This document shows positions 30,006 through 40,866 of a stretch of 64,000 nt of DNA, in pieces (position 1 is the stretch's first letter; every line of letters begins with the position of its first letter). Source of the DNA: Chondrosia reniformis (Eukaryota; Porifera; Demospongiae; Chondrillida; Chondrillidae). The notes beneath the pieces were generated by a model, which was not told the DNA's origin, did no database searches, and saw nothing but the letters and a program-made list of their open reading frames with translations. The translations under genes and the position numbers were made by a program. The stretch covers positions 3,596,001-3,660,000 of the forward strand of contig OX359194.1 in NCBI GenBank assembly GCA_947172415.1, written 5' to 3'.

Positions 30006-30405
30006 TAGTGTTTTCAATAGCTGAGCCCGATTCCCTTGTTCTTCCATTTTTTTTGTTTTTTCCTCTTCTCTTCCTCCTCTAGCTGCTCCATTTTTATCTT
30101 TTCTTTTTGTGTTTCTTCAACTAGCCTCCTCTGCAATTCTTCCTCTATCGTTTTATATATTTCTTCTTCTTTTTGCCTCTCTTCTTCTCTTTTTTTTCTC
30201 CTCTTCAGCCTTCTCCTTTTCTAATGCATTCTCCTGGTTACTTCGTCTTTCACCTTCATTCTAATCAAAGAATTTACTCCCCAATCATTAAATCTTCTTT
30301 ATTTTTTTTCTATTTTTTCTTTACGTTTTGCTGCTGATGTGCCATTTATAGGGCTTTCTGTAGTTTCTTGATGGGAATCTCCCTGATGTTGACTGGTAGT
30401 ATCCA
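30006..30405 (-). pseudogene. Arg/Glu-rich coiled-coil pseudogene
   Basis: The minus strand opens at ATG 30403 (MDTTSQHQGDSHQETTESPI). After stops and frame changes it continues with KVKDEVTRRM, then KREEERQKEEEIYKTIEEEL and QRRLVEETQKEKIKMEQLEE. The K-V-x-x-E-V-x-R-R start and long E/K helix resemble the ARGLU1-like splicing/mediator cofactor family, but low complexity makes this weak. A similar frame lies at 49017-49334 (minus). It could be a dispersed retro-copy or a TE cargo gene. Confidence 0.3.
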
Positions 30406-30429
30406 TTTTCCATTATTTAGAGTCTTCTT

Positions 30430-31180
30430 TCTTTAGCTGTTTTCTATTCAATACATATGACTTCTGTGTTTAGTCATATATATTTATATTTGTTAGGAGG
30501 ATACCTTGGAAAATAAGTTATCCAATCAGATTAATGATTAGGGTAGTATACCATGAAAATTGTGTTAGTGAATGAAGTTGTGACTTAAAGAACCAATCAG
30601 ATTAGCTTAAACTGATGATATTTCATCACCTAAGCATGCATTAACTGGCTATAAATACAGCAGTAATTGATACATGAAATATATTATAATGTATGTCTAA
30701 AGGAAAAGCTGATGAAGTATGGCATAAATATATTATTTAGTTATTGTTTTATTGTTTGAAGCCATATTAATGAATATGTGTTGTATTACAGTAGTGATTA
30801 GAAATACATTACCACTTTTTTGAGTGTAACATGCGCACTACATGCGAGTACTCGCTGGAATTAACACAAATTGAAGTGACACACTCAACTAATTCGTATA
30901 GTGTGAAATCAAATCGAAGCAATTCTAGTCTCTTTGAGCAAAGAAATGTCTCGCAAACAAAACAAAACTGCCGTGGAAAGGCTCAATTCGAAAGACTAGG
31001 AATTAATTAATTGTGTAAATAATGTCAAGCATATCGAGAGCGAACTAAAGAATACCAAGGAAGGAAGCGAAGTAATCATGCAACTTGGGACAAGAAGATA
31101 CCATGGGTGATGTTAATCTACCAAGCTGTAACTCGATGTCCAACACTTTATCCATTTTTGCACTTACATGTTAAGTTTTT
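30430..31180. other. Unassigned stretch
   Basis: A+T-rich. A TATAAATA box near 30650 has no supported gene downstream. Confidence 0.35.
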
Positions 31181-31182
31181 CG

Positions 31183-31925
31183 TCATTCTGCCTTTAAAGT
31201 TGCTATGATTTCTGACGTATGGTCTTCTTCAAATAAATGATAATAATTCTTTCTCTTTGATAGATTGATAGAGGATTTGCCATGTTTACTAAAGTTTGTG
31301 TTCGATTCGATATACAATTTTTCACTAGAAGGAACGAAAGATAGTCCACCGTGTAGACCTAATTCGATAATTAACAATACTTATAGGTAGTGCCCTTTTA
31401 GGTCCCACCGTCCTTGTAAGTGGAATATTATAGAATTATGTGGCTCCTAAAACTCTTTGCTGACTGTGTATGAGTTGGCAAAACTCACATCAGGTGCATC
31501 TTCTGAAAAGCTATTTAGAAAATTGACTTTCAAGTGGAATGTGATTTAGAAGGGCGAGTTTTATTACATTATCATCTTGTAAGATACGTATAATAGAATC
31601 TCCAGAAGTAGGACTGCTATATATAGAAGCATCGATCTGATTTATATATGCATGTTAACAAAGAGACATGTATGTGCAAATGGCTATATTTTTGTATTGG
31701 GATAATGACTAACTTTAATTTCTCTGACGGGTAATTAATTGATTCAGTATTAATGGCTTTTCCTACCAAACCTGTTTCACAGATTTCAGCAGCAATAGTA
31801 CCATATATATTACCCTTTAATGCCTGCGTTACGATTTTTCGCAACCCTCTTATAACCTGAAGGACATTCTTCTTGCGCTTACTTGAAATATATTTCTTAC
31901 CATATTTTGAAAATCAAATAATGCT
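31183..31925 (-). other. Two unassigned minus-strand open segments
   Basis: 31617-31920 reads FSKYGKKYISSKRKKNVLQV, IRGLRKIVTQALKGNIYGTI and AAEICETGLVGKAINTESI, which looks protein-like and amphipathic. 31183-31377 contains FSKHGKSSINLSKRK, faintly similar to the start of the first, so they may be diverged copies of one exon. No family was recognised. They could be host exons or old TE coding pieces. Confidence 0.25.
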
Positions 31926-33488
31926 TAGTAGCAACAGCAATCATCTTCTAGGTAGGTTACGAATGTATTTCATCAGTAAATTTAAAGTTGAAGTGCTAGA
32001 TATTTCCTTTATGGATTCAGGTTTGATTGCTGGCCTTCTGTGTCTCGTCGATGTATGAACTCTCCTGAAGTTGCCCAGAGACCTGCCACTAACAGCGCTC
32101 TATATCTCAACCAATATCTGACCCCCAACAGTCCCACGATCTCCTGCAACCATCTAGTGAGTCCTCTTACTCACAGCCAGATGTTCCTGGCAACGACATT
32201 GTATTGCTAAGCAAGCCGTCTAAGATCCTGAAAATTGTACCCTGTTTTTCCAAAGTGACTGCTAGAATAACCTGCCTACCTGGGTGAGGCTACTCTCATT
32301 GCCAAGGAAGTGTCTACAAACACCCGTCAGAGGGGGAAACGGTGGAGTGTGGTTAACCAGCAAGTGGCCCATGAATCAACCACATTTGAGATGCCAGCTA
32401 CTCGGCCTCCCACCGAGCTAAACCATCCCAAAACATGTGTGTATGGCCCATCTGGCCTTCACAGTCTCCAGTAAACTGGAAGAGGGTGATTACAGAGGGG
32501 CAGTCCAATTGATTGGCTTGTAGCATGGACATCATCGCAGATCAAAGTCTTGAGACCTTAGAGGCCCTCAAGTCGAAACATCCTCCTTCACCTCCCGACT
32601 CTGAACCTACTATTTAAGAACTGTGTAGCTATATCCTTTTTCATTAATCCCTGATTAAGGTAGCTGAAATGGCAACCTTAACGTTGGTTGAAAATCTGTT
32701 TTATTTGGCTAGTGATAGTTGGAATCTAAATCATACAGTATTCCGTCCATCCTCATGTGGAATGGTGCTCAAGTGCAGTCAGCAGAGGAGATTCAACAGG
32801 GGGACCCATTGGGCCCCATGCTGTTTTGCTTGGGCATCCACAACCAAGTATCCAGCTAGTCATCTGAATTCAGAGTGTACTATCTTGACGACGGCACAAT
32901 TGGTGGGAGCCTTGAGGATATCCAAGCAGATCTGCCTAGAATAGAGGTCCAAGGAAAAGCCTTAGGGCTTCACCTAAATGTGGGGAAGACTGAGGTGCTG
33001 TGTCATGGTGAGTCTGTAGTCGGTTCCCTATTATCTGCCGTTCTGGGACTGCAGTATGTTCATGCTGCCTTGCCTCTCTCGGGAGTGAAGCAGTGCGCAC
33101 CTACAAGGAGGAACAACTTCATCAGTTGGAAGTGATAAAACGCCTGTTTCATCTCCAAATGCTTGACGCCATCACCATCCTGTGTCACTCGTTCTCAATC
33201 CCGAAACTCCTGCATATCCTGCGCACCTCACCTGCCTTCTCTTCACCCTCCTGGAATCCTGGGACCTCCTTTTGAGGTCCATCGTTTCTAGAATTACCAA
33301 CATTGACTTTGAATAAGGCGACTCATGGCAAGAGACAACCCTCCCTGTAAAATGAGGTGGCCTTTGATTCCGGAGTGCCTCCATCCTTGCACCGTCTGCC
33401 TTTTTGGCATCTGCTGATGGAGCCTCCGACCTAATGCAACATCTCCTCCCCGATCATCTGCCATCACTTCCATACCCTGACAGGGACC

Positions 33489-34139
33489 ATGCTTTGTCAA
33501 TTTGGAAGAGCTTCTTGCCAGGACAGACCCGTCCCCTCGGTCACAAATCGACAGAAATCTTGGGATCAGCCATCAGTGCAACACATTTTCGATACCCTTC
33601 TGGTCCTATGCACGGATGACACTTCAAGATCTTGGCTGATAGGTGCTGGCTCACCTGAGTCTTGTGCATGGCTGAAAGCCCCACCTGTCTCATCTCTGGG
33701 GCTCCGGATGTCCAATGATACAATCCGCACTGCCCTCGGCCTCAAAGTGGTGGCCCCCGTAAGCTTACCGCTTTCCTGCAGCTCCTGTGGAGAACATGTT
33801 GATGTCAACATGTTCTCCACAGGAGCTGCAGGAAAGCGGAAAACTGGCCTCAATGGTCGGAGCTGTAGGTCAAACCAAGGAAGAATCCCACGTCACCAGA
33901 TGCTGAACTATATCATCCACCACTCATTGGCCTCAGCGAACATCCCCAGTAGATTAGCACCATCTGATATTTACAGAGCAGATGGGAATCGCCCGGATGG
34001 CGTCACCGTCAGCCACTGGTCTAAAGGGAAATTTCTGGTATGGGATGGCATATGTGTAGACACCTCTGCACTTCTCACAAAGGCACATCACCCAAGGAAG
34101 CAGGAGGGGCTGCAGCCCACGCTGAGAGGGGGAAGGTGA
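33489..34139 (+). pseudogene. C-terminal (zinc/endonuclease) part of the retrotransposon, open for 216 codons
   Basis: The longest uninterrupted piece. It begins out of the parental frame for about 60 codons, then carries SSLGLRMSNDTIRTALGLKV, CSSCGEHVD, an inverted-duplication-encoded insert, GRSCRSNQGRIPRHQMLNYI, IHHSLASANIPSRL and RPDGVTVSHWSKGKFLVWD. The His of the zinc motif appears lost (LNG in place of an expected HG). The palindrome at 33768-33839 keeps the frame open while inserting about 24 foreign residues between the zinc-motif halves, so the domain cannot be normal. Confidence 0.65.
33768..33839. repeat. Perfect 35-bp palindrome with 2-bp spacer
   Basis: 33768-33802 (starting CCGCTTTCCTGCAGCTCC) is exactly mirrored by 33805-33839, with TG between. 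It lies inside the retrotransposon coding sequence. The left arm is the native sequence and the right arm is its inverted duplicate. Confidence 0.95.
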
Positions 34140-34439
34140 GAAAGTATGCTCACCTCGACAGGGGCTATTTGTTCCAAACACTTGCGGTTGAGACTTGTCG
34201 TTGGGTGGGCCCAGACTCACTTTGCTTTCTACATGACCTCGGTCGCAGGTAGAGGTCAGCTACAGGAGAGCATCAGTCTTTCACTTACCTACTCCAGTAA
34301 CTCTCCATGGCTATCCAGATGGGCAACTCCTCCTCTGTGCTGGGCACTCTGGAGCTTCCAGGTAAAAAATTGGCTGCCATCAGTGAGCAAGTTGGGTCGC
34401 GTAACGATGTGCCGGCTTGGGATAGGGTTTCTCCAATTT

Positions 34440-35015
34440 CCTAGGAGATGTTTGTGCTATCCATACATCTTCACTATTTTTGTAGAAAAGGTTTATTGTT
34501 CTCTAGTTTCTGTACTCTTTATGGAGCATAAGCTAGGAATTCGATTGTATTTAAACCCATTTTGTTTTGCAATCCTCGACTCACTGTGATGTCATTAAAA
34601 TGGCGAAATTATTAAGGCATTGACTCTGGGGCCATGAAAACCGTCATACTTCATAATAGAGTTATCGCTCTCGCTTCTACAAGAGAATACAGCTCGGACA
34701 ATTTGCAATAGTTTTGTTTAACAATTAGTGCAAAAGCTTATATAGTTTTTTAGTTATGGCTGGCGAATAAGAAGAATAAGAAGAATATATGAAGAAGAGG
34801 AAAATGGGAATTTTAAAGTTTATTTTTCGCCACCGGGACATATTCGTTTGCCTTTAAGGTCTATTTAGAGTATGTATAATGTATATTTAACTATACATAG
34901 CCTTGTTTTGTCCATTTTAGGCCTATTTCGGGATTTTGCTCTTATACCAAGGTAAGTGGAAAACGAAAAATATGTGTCATCCCTACATAGGGAGTACTAC
35001 TGTACTCCCTGATAA
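34440..35015 (-). repeat. Dispersed repeat family A, copy 2
   Basis: Reverse-complement match to 121-675, from the CTATGTAGGGATGAC end (near 35000) to GTGAAGATGTA (near 34465). Next to it, AGTACTACTGTACTCCCTG shows the outer end mirrored on itself. Confidence 0.75.
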
Positions 35016-35959
35016 TACAATATAATGTAATGTAATGTAATATAATATAATATAATATAAACAATTCATATGGCTCCAAGAAAGGACCTAGCAACAGAAT
35101 GGGCATAGTATCTTGGGGTGATTTAGTTCTCAGTTTGGTAGAAAACAGAGGACAAAGTCTGCATATAAAATTTCATAGGACTATAGAAAAGTTATAGAGA
35201 ATTTATATTGAAACCAAGTGTTATATTGATAAAAGTTATCAATTGGTCAGATCAGTATGAAACCGACGTATATCATGGTACATGTGTTTGACAAATGTCT
35301 GCCGAAATATTGCTAAATTGAATTTGCAAAATAATCAAGGTATAATAAAGAATGCATCTTACAATTACGCAACCTGGGGATGTATTGTGATGTTTCTCTA
35401 GTGCGTCACCAACTCCCTCGCATGTCACTCTGTACACTTTAGTGACTCATGTGAAGTTACCAAAACGTCACCGCCTCTTTGCTAAATAAGATTATCCCTT
35501 TTGTGAACGGCTATGACAAGTCGACACTCTCCGACGAGAAGGAGCTACTGAATAAGGGAGTTTTAGCGAAGGTTAAATAAAGCATATTTGTATACGTTCC
35601 CATTAAGTTTGAGGCAGAATTGTCCCTAGATTGATGCAAAAGAAATTCACTTAGTCGACTGTATTAAAACTGGATCAGGTGCTTTAGCCGAACCAGAGCG
35701 CAGACGTGATTGTAATGATGTCAGACGATGTCACAAGCACACAACGAGGACATCACAATTACATTTCCCATAAACTAGAAGTATATTTGTGAAACAAAAC
35801 AAAAAGTGTATATGTATATTAAAAAAATTATAAAAATGAATGTAATTATTGTTTTGGTGCAAAATGTTTGCGGATAGTTTGAAAATGTCAATTCTTACTC
35901 TTGGAACAGTCCTATTTGGAGGCAATGATACCATCGTCTCCTACAAGAAAGGTATGGAA

Positions 35960-36850
35960 CCATAATTATAGGATCTGATCTAGATATAATGCTGATAACA
36001 ACACACAAACATGGAAGAAACTACTTGAAAGTGCCAAAGAATGTCCTAACTGCAGCACACAGGGTAATCCTCACCCTATGAGCTGGGAAATACGACGGCA
36101 TGTAGTTGATGGGCATCAATGTTGATGCCCATCAACTACATGCTGGAAAAGCATAGGTATACTAGAGGGAACCTTTTTTCAACAAACAAGAATTTCACTG
36201 CAAAAGTGGCTGATCCTCATCTATTGGTGGGTCAGGGAGTATGCAGTCACTGATGCAATGGAAGAGGCAGAGGTTTAAAAGAATGTGGCAGTTGACGTGT
36301 ACCAGTGGTTGATGGAAATATGTTCAACTAAGCTAACAAACCAAAATATTGGGGCCTGGCCACATGGTACAAATCGACAAGAGTCTTTTTCACCACAAAC
36401 CAAAGTTAAAGAAGCACATAATTTTGTTTATACAATATTCATTTTTTGCCTTCAATGGTAATAGAATCACAAAGGCGGTGCAACAGGCCAGGAAATTGGT
36501 GTGTTTGGATTAATTGACTGCACCCAAGCACCAGCTTTGGGGTACATGGAAATTACCAAACCGGCCAGCCACTACCATTCTACCCATCATTTAGTCCCAT
36601 GTACAACCAGGGACAACTGTGCACTCTGATGAGTGGAGTGCATATCGGAGAGTGCAGGCACTGCCAAACATCCAGCAGTATCAAAGCATGAACCACTCTC
36701 TCCACTTTGTTGATCCAACCGCTGGTGCCCACACACAGAATGTGGAATCTTACTGGGCTCGCGCATCAAGTTAAAATTTAAAAGGAAGAAAGGGGCAGAT
36801 GCAAACCAACTCCCGTCGCATCTGGATGAATTTATGTGGCAATAGAGTTA
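35960..36850 (+). pseudogene. Merlin (IS1595/ISXO2-like) transposase
   Basis: Pieces in order: CPNCSTQGN (zinc-ribbon half), REGTFFQQTRISLQKWLILI-like segment near 36165 (ILEGTFFQQTRISLQKWLIL), YWWVREYAVTDAMEEAEV, VDVYQWLMEICSTKL, then GLIDCTQAPALGYMEI-like text, VHSDEWSAYRRVQALPNIQQ (second Asp), YQSMNHSLHFVDPTAGAHTQ, NVESYW (Glu), and SHLDEFMWQ at the end. This is the ISXO2-like domain order. Frameshifts, stops and a palindromic insertion at 36098 inactivate it. It would have cut the element's TIRs. Confidence 0.8.
36098..36143. repeat. Perfect 22-bp palindrome with 2-bp spacer
   Basis: GCATGTAGTTGATGGGCATC (36098 on, 22 bases) is exactly mirrored by 36122-36143, with TG between. It lies within the Merlin transposase frame, between the zinc ribbon and the core. 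Confidence 0.95.
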
Positions 36851-38200
36851 CGTCCAAACTGTACAAGATTGCTTTTTGACAAGATCCTGGACCATTTCGC
36901 CAACATGTTCGGCCTCCTATATTACTGTAATTTTAAGAAACATGTAATAAACTTAGCCGTAAATCCTGCAACCTTTCACCTTTTCTCCTAGCTTGTTCCT
37001 TTCTGTACTTTTATATGCTTCTGAATCCATTTCTGACGTTTCTATTTTTCCATATAGCTGTTATTGATATAGTGCACAGTTTCAATGTAGTCATTATCGA
37101 TCATCATGTGCTTGTGACATAGTCTGACGTCATTACAATGGCGTCTGCACTCTGGTACGGCTAATGCACCTGATCCGGAATAAGGAGGTCTTTGTAGCGA
37201 TCATTATGCAAATAGAGCCTTGTTGAGCACTAACAACAAGAATCTTTACTAATTTCCTACTTGATATTCCCTTTCCTGTATTACTGATGAAGACCTCCGG
37301 GTTGAAACATCCAGTAGTAGAAAATTTAGGTTACTGACGTTCAACAAGGCTTGTTCTTATCCATGTGTGTACGTTTTCCATGGTACATACCATAGAATCT
37401 CATAAGGAAATTACTGATAGTGAATATCTAAGTATAGTGAAGTACTTTGCTGGCTAATAACACTCAAGTACAATACACAGTGAAAGTTACAGGCAAATAT
37501 AAAATTACAATCACGTACTACACAGTACAAGCTATAATTAAAGAGGGCCAAGTGACCATATACAATATTATAATTACCATCAAGTACTGGCTACACATGC
37601 AGTGCAAGTGACAAATTTAAAGAGTACCAAGTGACCCATAGGATAATCAGTATTTTAAACTGTACAGAACTATAGTCACACTGTTGCAGGCTTTGAAATT
37701 CTCAACTACTGCATAGAGAGAAGTAGTTGATACAGATCATCCAATTGCAAGGTAGAACACAAGACCTACCAATTAACTTTTCACACCTTAGTATAGACTG
37801 AAGATGATGCATCTCCATGCTGTATATCAACAAAGGTCCCATTCTTAAAGGGGTCTCAGTTAATAACCACAGCAGATTTGGTTTGCCTTGTGAGGAAGCT
37901 AAGAATACCGACGGTTGGTTGCATGTATTCACATAATCAACAGGGTTAGAGACCATTTTGTAACTTGTACACAAGGGACATCATATAACTTGCCTTGCCA
38001 TTCTGTTGCTAGGTCCTTTTTTGGATCCATATGAATTATTTATATTATATTATTTATTTAGATTACCTTAGTTATTTTGTAACTTGTACTGTATTATGCC
38101 CATTCTGTTGCCAGGTCCTTTCTTGGAGCCATATGAATTATTTAGATTATATTATTTAGATTACCATAGTGTATTGTAACTTGTACTGTATATATATATA

Positions 38201-38820
38201 TACAGTACAGTATACATAATTCAAATCTCAGAATTCATTATCAAAAATTTGAATTCGGCGGAAATTTGATTTGTCAGTATTTTATCAAAATCAATATTAA
38301 ACACAAATAAGTACTGTTACTGTGTAGTAAAGTACTGTATAGGGGGAATGCGCGAGTAAAAGATAGTGATTTGTCAAAATTTCGGCTATAAATAAACATT
38401 GTGGTTAAAATTATGCGATATAAAGCTTAGGTGTACGGGACGTGTATGCGGAATTACTGAGGTATAAAATCATAGACTAACCATTACAACGATGTAATGG
38501 TTAGTCTATGGTCAAATCAATACGTATCAAAAGATTGCGCACACAGTCAAAGATATGTGGCTTCAACGCGGTCAACTATTTTGAGCTTTTTCCTTATGGA
38601 TAAAGATTGGTAGCTGCTCTTTTCATTCTAGAAATTTAGGTGAAACCAAAGGTATTTTTCCAACTAAACGAAATTGTCCTTTCAAAACTTTGTATGGCTG
38701 AAAATCAGGGAATATACGGATTCTTCTAATTAGGTGAAATTTTGAATGAACTGGATACGAATTATGTGGACGACACTGTATCTGTCAGCAAAATGGCGCA
38801 CGTTTGGCTGGCTGTCATTT
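38201..38820. other. A+T-rich stretch
   Basis: Only a perfect small hairpin (38471) was recognised. Confidence 0.35.
38471..38510. repeat. Mini palindrome (17-bp perfect arms, 6-bp loop)
   Basis: CATAGACTAACCATTAC at 38471-38487 and its exact complement at 38494-38510, loop AACGAT. The end motif CATAGA is shared with 5987 and 62670. Confidence 0.9.
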
Positions 38821-38824
38821 TCTA

Positions 38825-39085
38825 GCTTAAAATTAGCTTTCTCTTCTTTTGTGTCGAACGTTGAACCAACGAAAAGGAATTAGGAACCACCTATACTAAT
38901 ACTATGTAACGTAAAGTTTGCACAAAAACGTTTTCTACAAGATATGGACTTGAAAAATTGATGGCCAACAAGAGTCGACCGAAAATTGGTTAATCGGATA
39001 TCTATGAGAACCAGCCAAGTAGTTTGAGTTTACTTAGGGGCACCTGGTGCCCCACAAGTTTTTTAAACTCGAAATACTCGTTTCT
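38825..39085 (-). repeat. Dispersed repeat family E, copy 1 (family B-like hairpin head)
   Basis: Reverse-complement match to 49580-49815: TTTCTCTTC-TTTGTGTCGAA, ACCACCTATACTAATACTAT, AAGAGTCGACC and AACCAGCCAAGTAGTTTGAG. It ends in a hairpin head with AAACTCGAAATAC, like family B. Confidence 0.75.
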
Positions 39086-39251
39086 AAACCTTAATTATGA
39101 AACATGATTTTAAGAAACCCTTCTGGATTTACCATTTTCGTTGGGCATTTGGGTAGGCTGGCTGAAGCGTGTGCTTTAATAACGTCTTAAATCATTAACA
39201 TAAGTCTAAGTGGAGCAGTTCCTGGAGTATCGATGAGACATTGTACCGAGT

Positions 39252-39960
39252 TTAACAAACGATGAAGGTGTCAAGCTGGTAGTGCAAAATATCTTGTTTA
39301 AGTTTGGCGAGAAAGCCTAAATTCTTGTAAAGTGGTAGTAGTTCTTTGAGCCATACAGGGTCGAAGGTAGCATTATTAGTACTGCCTGTTGATTTTAGAT
39401 TGGAGAGCTGATGTCGTCGTTTAAGAAAAATGCGATTAAAAAGGTTCCATAAGATGATTTCTTTTTTAATTTTCGAAATATTGTCAACGCCTTTAATGTT
39501 ATCGTTGCACCCATTTGGGTCAACAGAGCAGAGTTCCTTGTAACAGAACGCTTCTCTCAGTAGTCTTAGGCTAGTAGTATTAGGTGTCTGAGGTATCTGT
39601 TCTATGGGCATAATCAAGGCATCGTCAAAACTATGGTTAACAGAATTAAAGTGATGGTAGAGGTACAGTGGCTTAAAACCTTTGGTACTAGTCCTATGGT
39701 TGTTCATTCTGCTTCTAAGCATTTGAGAGGTTTCTCCTACATACTGTACATCACATTGTTTACAAGTAATAAGATACACAACATTCCTACTCTGGCATCC
39801 TAGGGGACCACAAGGGCTAGGTCCTGCCAGTAATTGAACTCTTAAAAGTAGGTCCAGTAACTAAAAAGGGACATGTTTTACACCGCTTATTGCTACAGTT
39901 CTTAACTAGTGAGGGGCTAGCTTGCCCACCAGTAAGCACCCCTCTACATTCAGATGGGGA
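39252..39960 (-). pseudogene. Penelope-like element, GIY-YIG endonuclease end
   Basis: The minus-strand 175-codon frame (39779-39252) begins with MYLITCKQCDVQYVGETSQM and LRSRMNNHR, the GIY-YIG pattern with the Tyr-Leu-Ile, QYVGET and R-x-R-x-x-x-H elements typical of Penelope retroelements. Just upstream, in shifted frames, are CGPLGCQSRNVV and KNCSNKRCKTCPFLVTGP, the Cys-rich linker that precedes GIY-YIG in these elements. RT is not found, so this is a 5'-truncated copy, as is common. The endonuclease frame itself is intact. Confidence 0.8.
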
Positions 39961-40197
39961 GAGTTAGCTAACTTATCATCACCAGGCACCTTACCTTTAC
40001 CTACGGCGAGCTTGTTAACCCGGACGACCTCCCAGCCGGTATCCTATCTCTATACTTTGTACTTGTCATGATTGGAAATGGGTCAAGGACTAGACAAGCT
40101 AGTCCACAAAGACTTAACCTAATACATGTAGCCATGGCTATTTAAAGGCAACAATGGCTCAACAGCCACCAGGGACTAATATGAGGATAAATAACAT
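39961..40197. other. Junction region between the Penelope and gypsy fragments
   Basis: No LTR or tRNA-primer site was recognised in front of the gypsy gag. Confidence 0.3.
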
Positions 40198-40866
40198 ATG
40201 AAAATTTTAAGATACCATTTTCCTTCATGCTATGCTAAGTGGACTACAGAACAGCAGTTGTTTCACTTGAAAGCACATCTTGGGGAAACTGCGGAGCATG
40301 TAGTGAGGATGTTGTCCACAGAGGAGAAGAGTAGTTACAATTCAATGGTGGAGGTTCTTAGGAGACGATTTCGCTCATTATACATCAAAGAGTGACATGG
40401 GTTAGAATTCCATCAATTGATGCATGACAAGCAGTCAGTGGAAGGATTTGGTGTAACTTTGCAGAAGTTGGAACGGAAGGCCTTTACCTGAGAGTGGGGA
40501 GTGAGAGTTCAACCGACTGCTCAAGAGGAGATTTTACCAGGCCCTCCTTCCAAAATGGCAACTCGAGCACCAGAAACATTCAAAGAACTCTATACTCGTG
40601 CAAGGACGCTGGAATGCCACAACCAGCAGCTGAATGCGGCAAGGGGAGAAATGAAGCCTCCTCATAATCCAAGACACAAGGCTCCCACAGGGGAAGGCCA
40701 TGTGCCAGAGAAAGCCAGTTATCCGCTTGATAGGAGTAAAGGTCAGGGTAGTGCAGGAAGCCAGAAGCAGAGGAACCTACAGTATTACCATTGGGATCAC
40801 CTTGGACATTTTGAACACAGCTGTTCCAAGTTGCCTTGGGGAAATCAGGTCAGGTGTTGGCAGTGA
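40198..40866 (+). pseudogene. Gag of the second Ty3/gypsy remnant
   Basis: 40198-40395 encodes YAKWTTEQQLFHLKAHLGET and YNSMVEVLRRRFRSLY, a gag capsid pattern. After a stop, 40501-40866 continues in a shifted frame with FKELYTRARTLECHNQQLNA, a Pro/Lys-rich linker, and YYHWDHLGHFEHSC, a zinc knuckle with the first two Cys changed to Tyr and Trp. It would form capsids. It is broken. Confidence 0.75.

Larger units (their letters stand above)
32040..34260 (+). mobile_element. Non-LTR retrotransposon remnant with CCHC/PD-type endonuclease tail
   Basis: Broken plus-strand RT-type polyprotein. Early pieces lie at 32460-32600. SAEEIQQGDPLGPMLFCLGI (near 32780) is an RT motif. YYLDDGTIGGSLEDI (near 32877) is the YxDD box (YLDD). 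LHLNVGKTEVLCHG follows. Later blocks include SFSIPKLLHILRTSPAFSSP and PYPDRDHALSIW, then CSSCGEHVDV, NGRSCRSNQGRIPRHQMLN, RADGNRPDGVTVSHWSKGKF and LVWD. The C-x2-C...H/N-x3-C and RPDG...WD series suggest a restriction-like endonuclease. It differs in sequence from the R2-like copies at 14-16 and 54-57 kb. Stops and frameshifts throughout. Confidence 0.75.
35670..37178 (+). mobile_element. Merlin-type DNA transposon (decayed)
   Basis: TIRs of about 72 bases: left CTGGATCAGGTGCTTTAGCC (35670), right end the complement of CCGGATCAGGTGCATTAGCC (37178), both continuing with ACCAGAG-GCAGACG, ATTGTAATGA-GTCAGAC and TGTCACAAGCAC. Length 1,509 bp. The coding region is an IS1595/ISXO2-like transposase, which defines Merlin. 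It is nested in family C copy 2. The flanking target duplication is not clear. Confidence 0.85.
35016..38200 (+). repeat. Dispersed TIR element family C, copy 2, with nested Merlin element
   Basis: The left part (35050-35660) and right part (37185-37490) match copy 1 at 26217-27297; between them sits the Merlin element. The left end AATTCATATGGCTCCAAGAA is mirrored at the right twice: near 38012-38040 and again at 38115-38142, each followed by GATTACC...TAGT or similar. The right TIR is thus duplicated in tandem (about 100 bp). TIRs are about 60-100 bp. A minus-strand frame at 37702-37974 is unassigned. Confidence 0.7.

Noticed and set aside
30645-30660. TATA-like box CTATAAATA
   Set aside because: No supported gene start downstream; such words are frequent in A+T-rich DNA.
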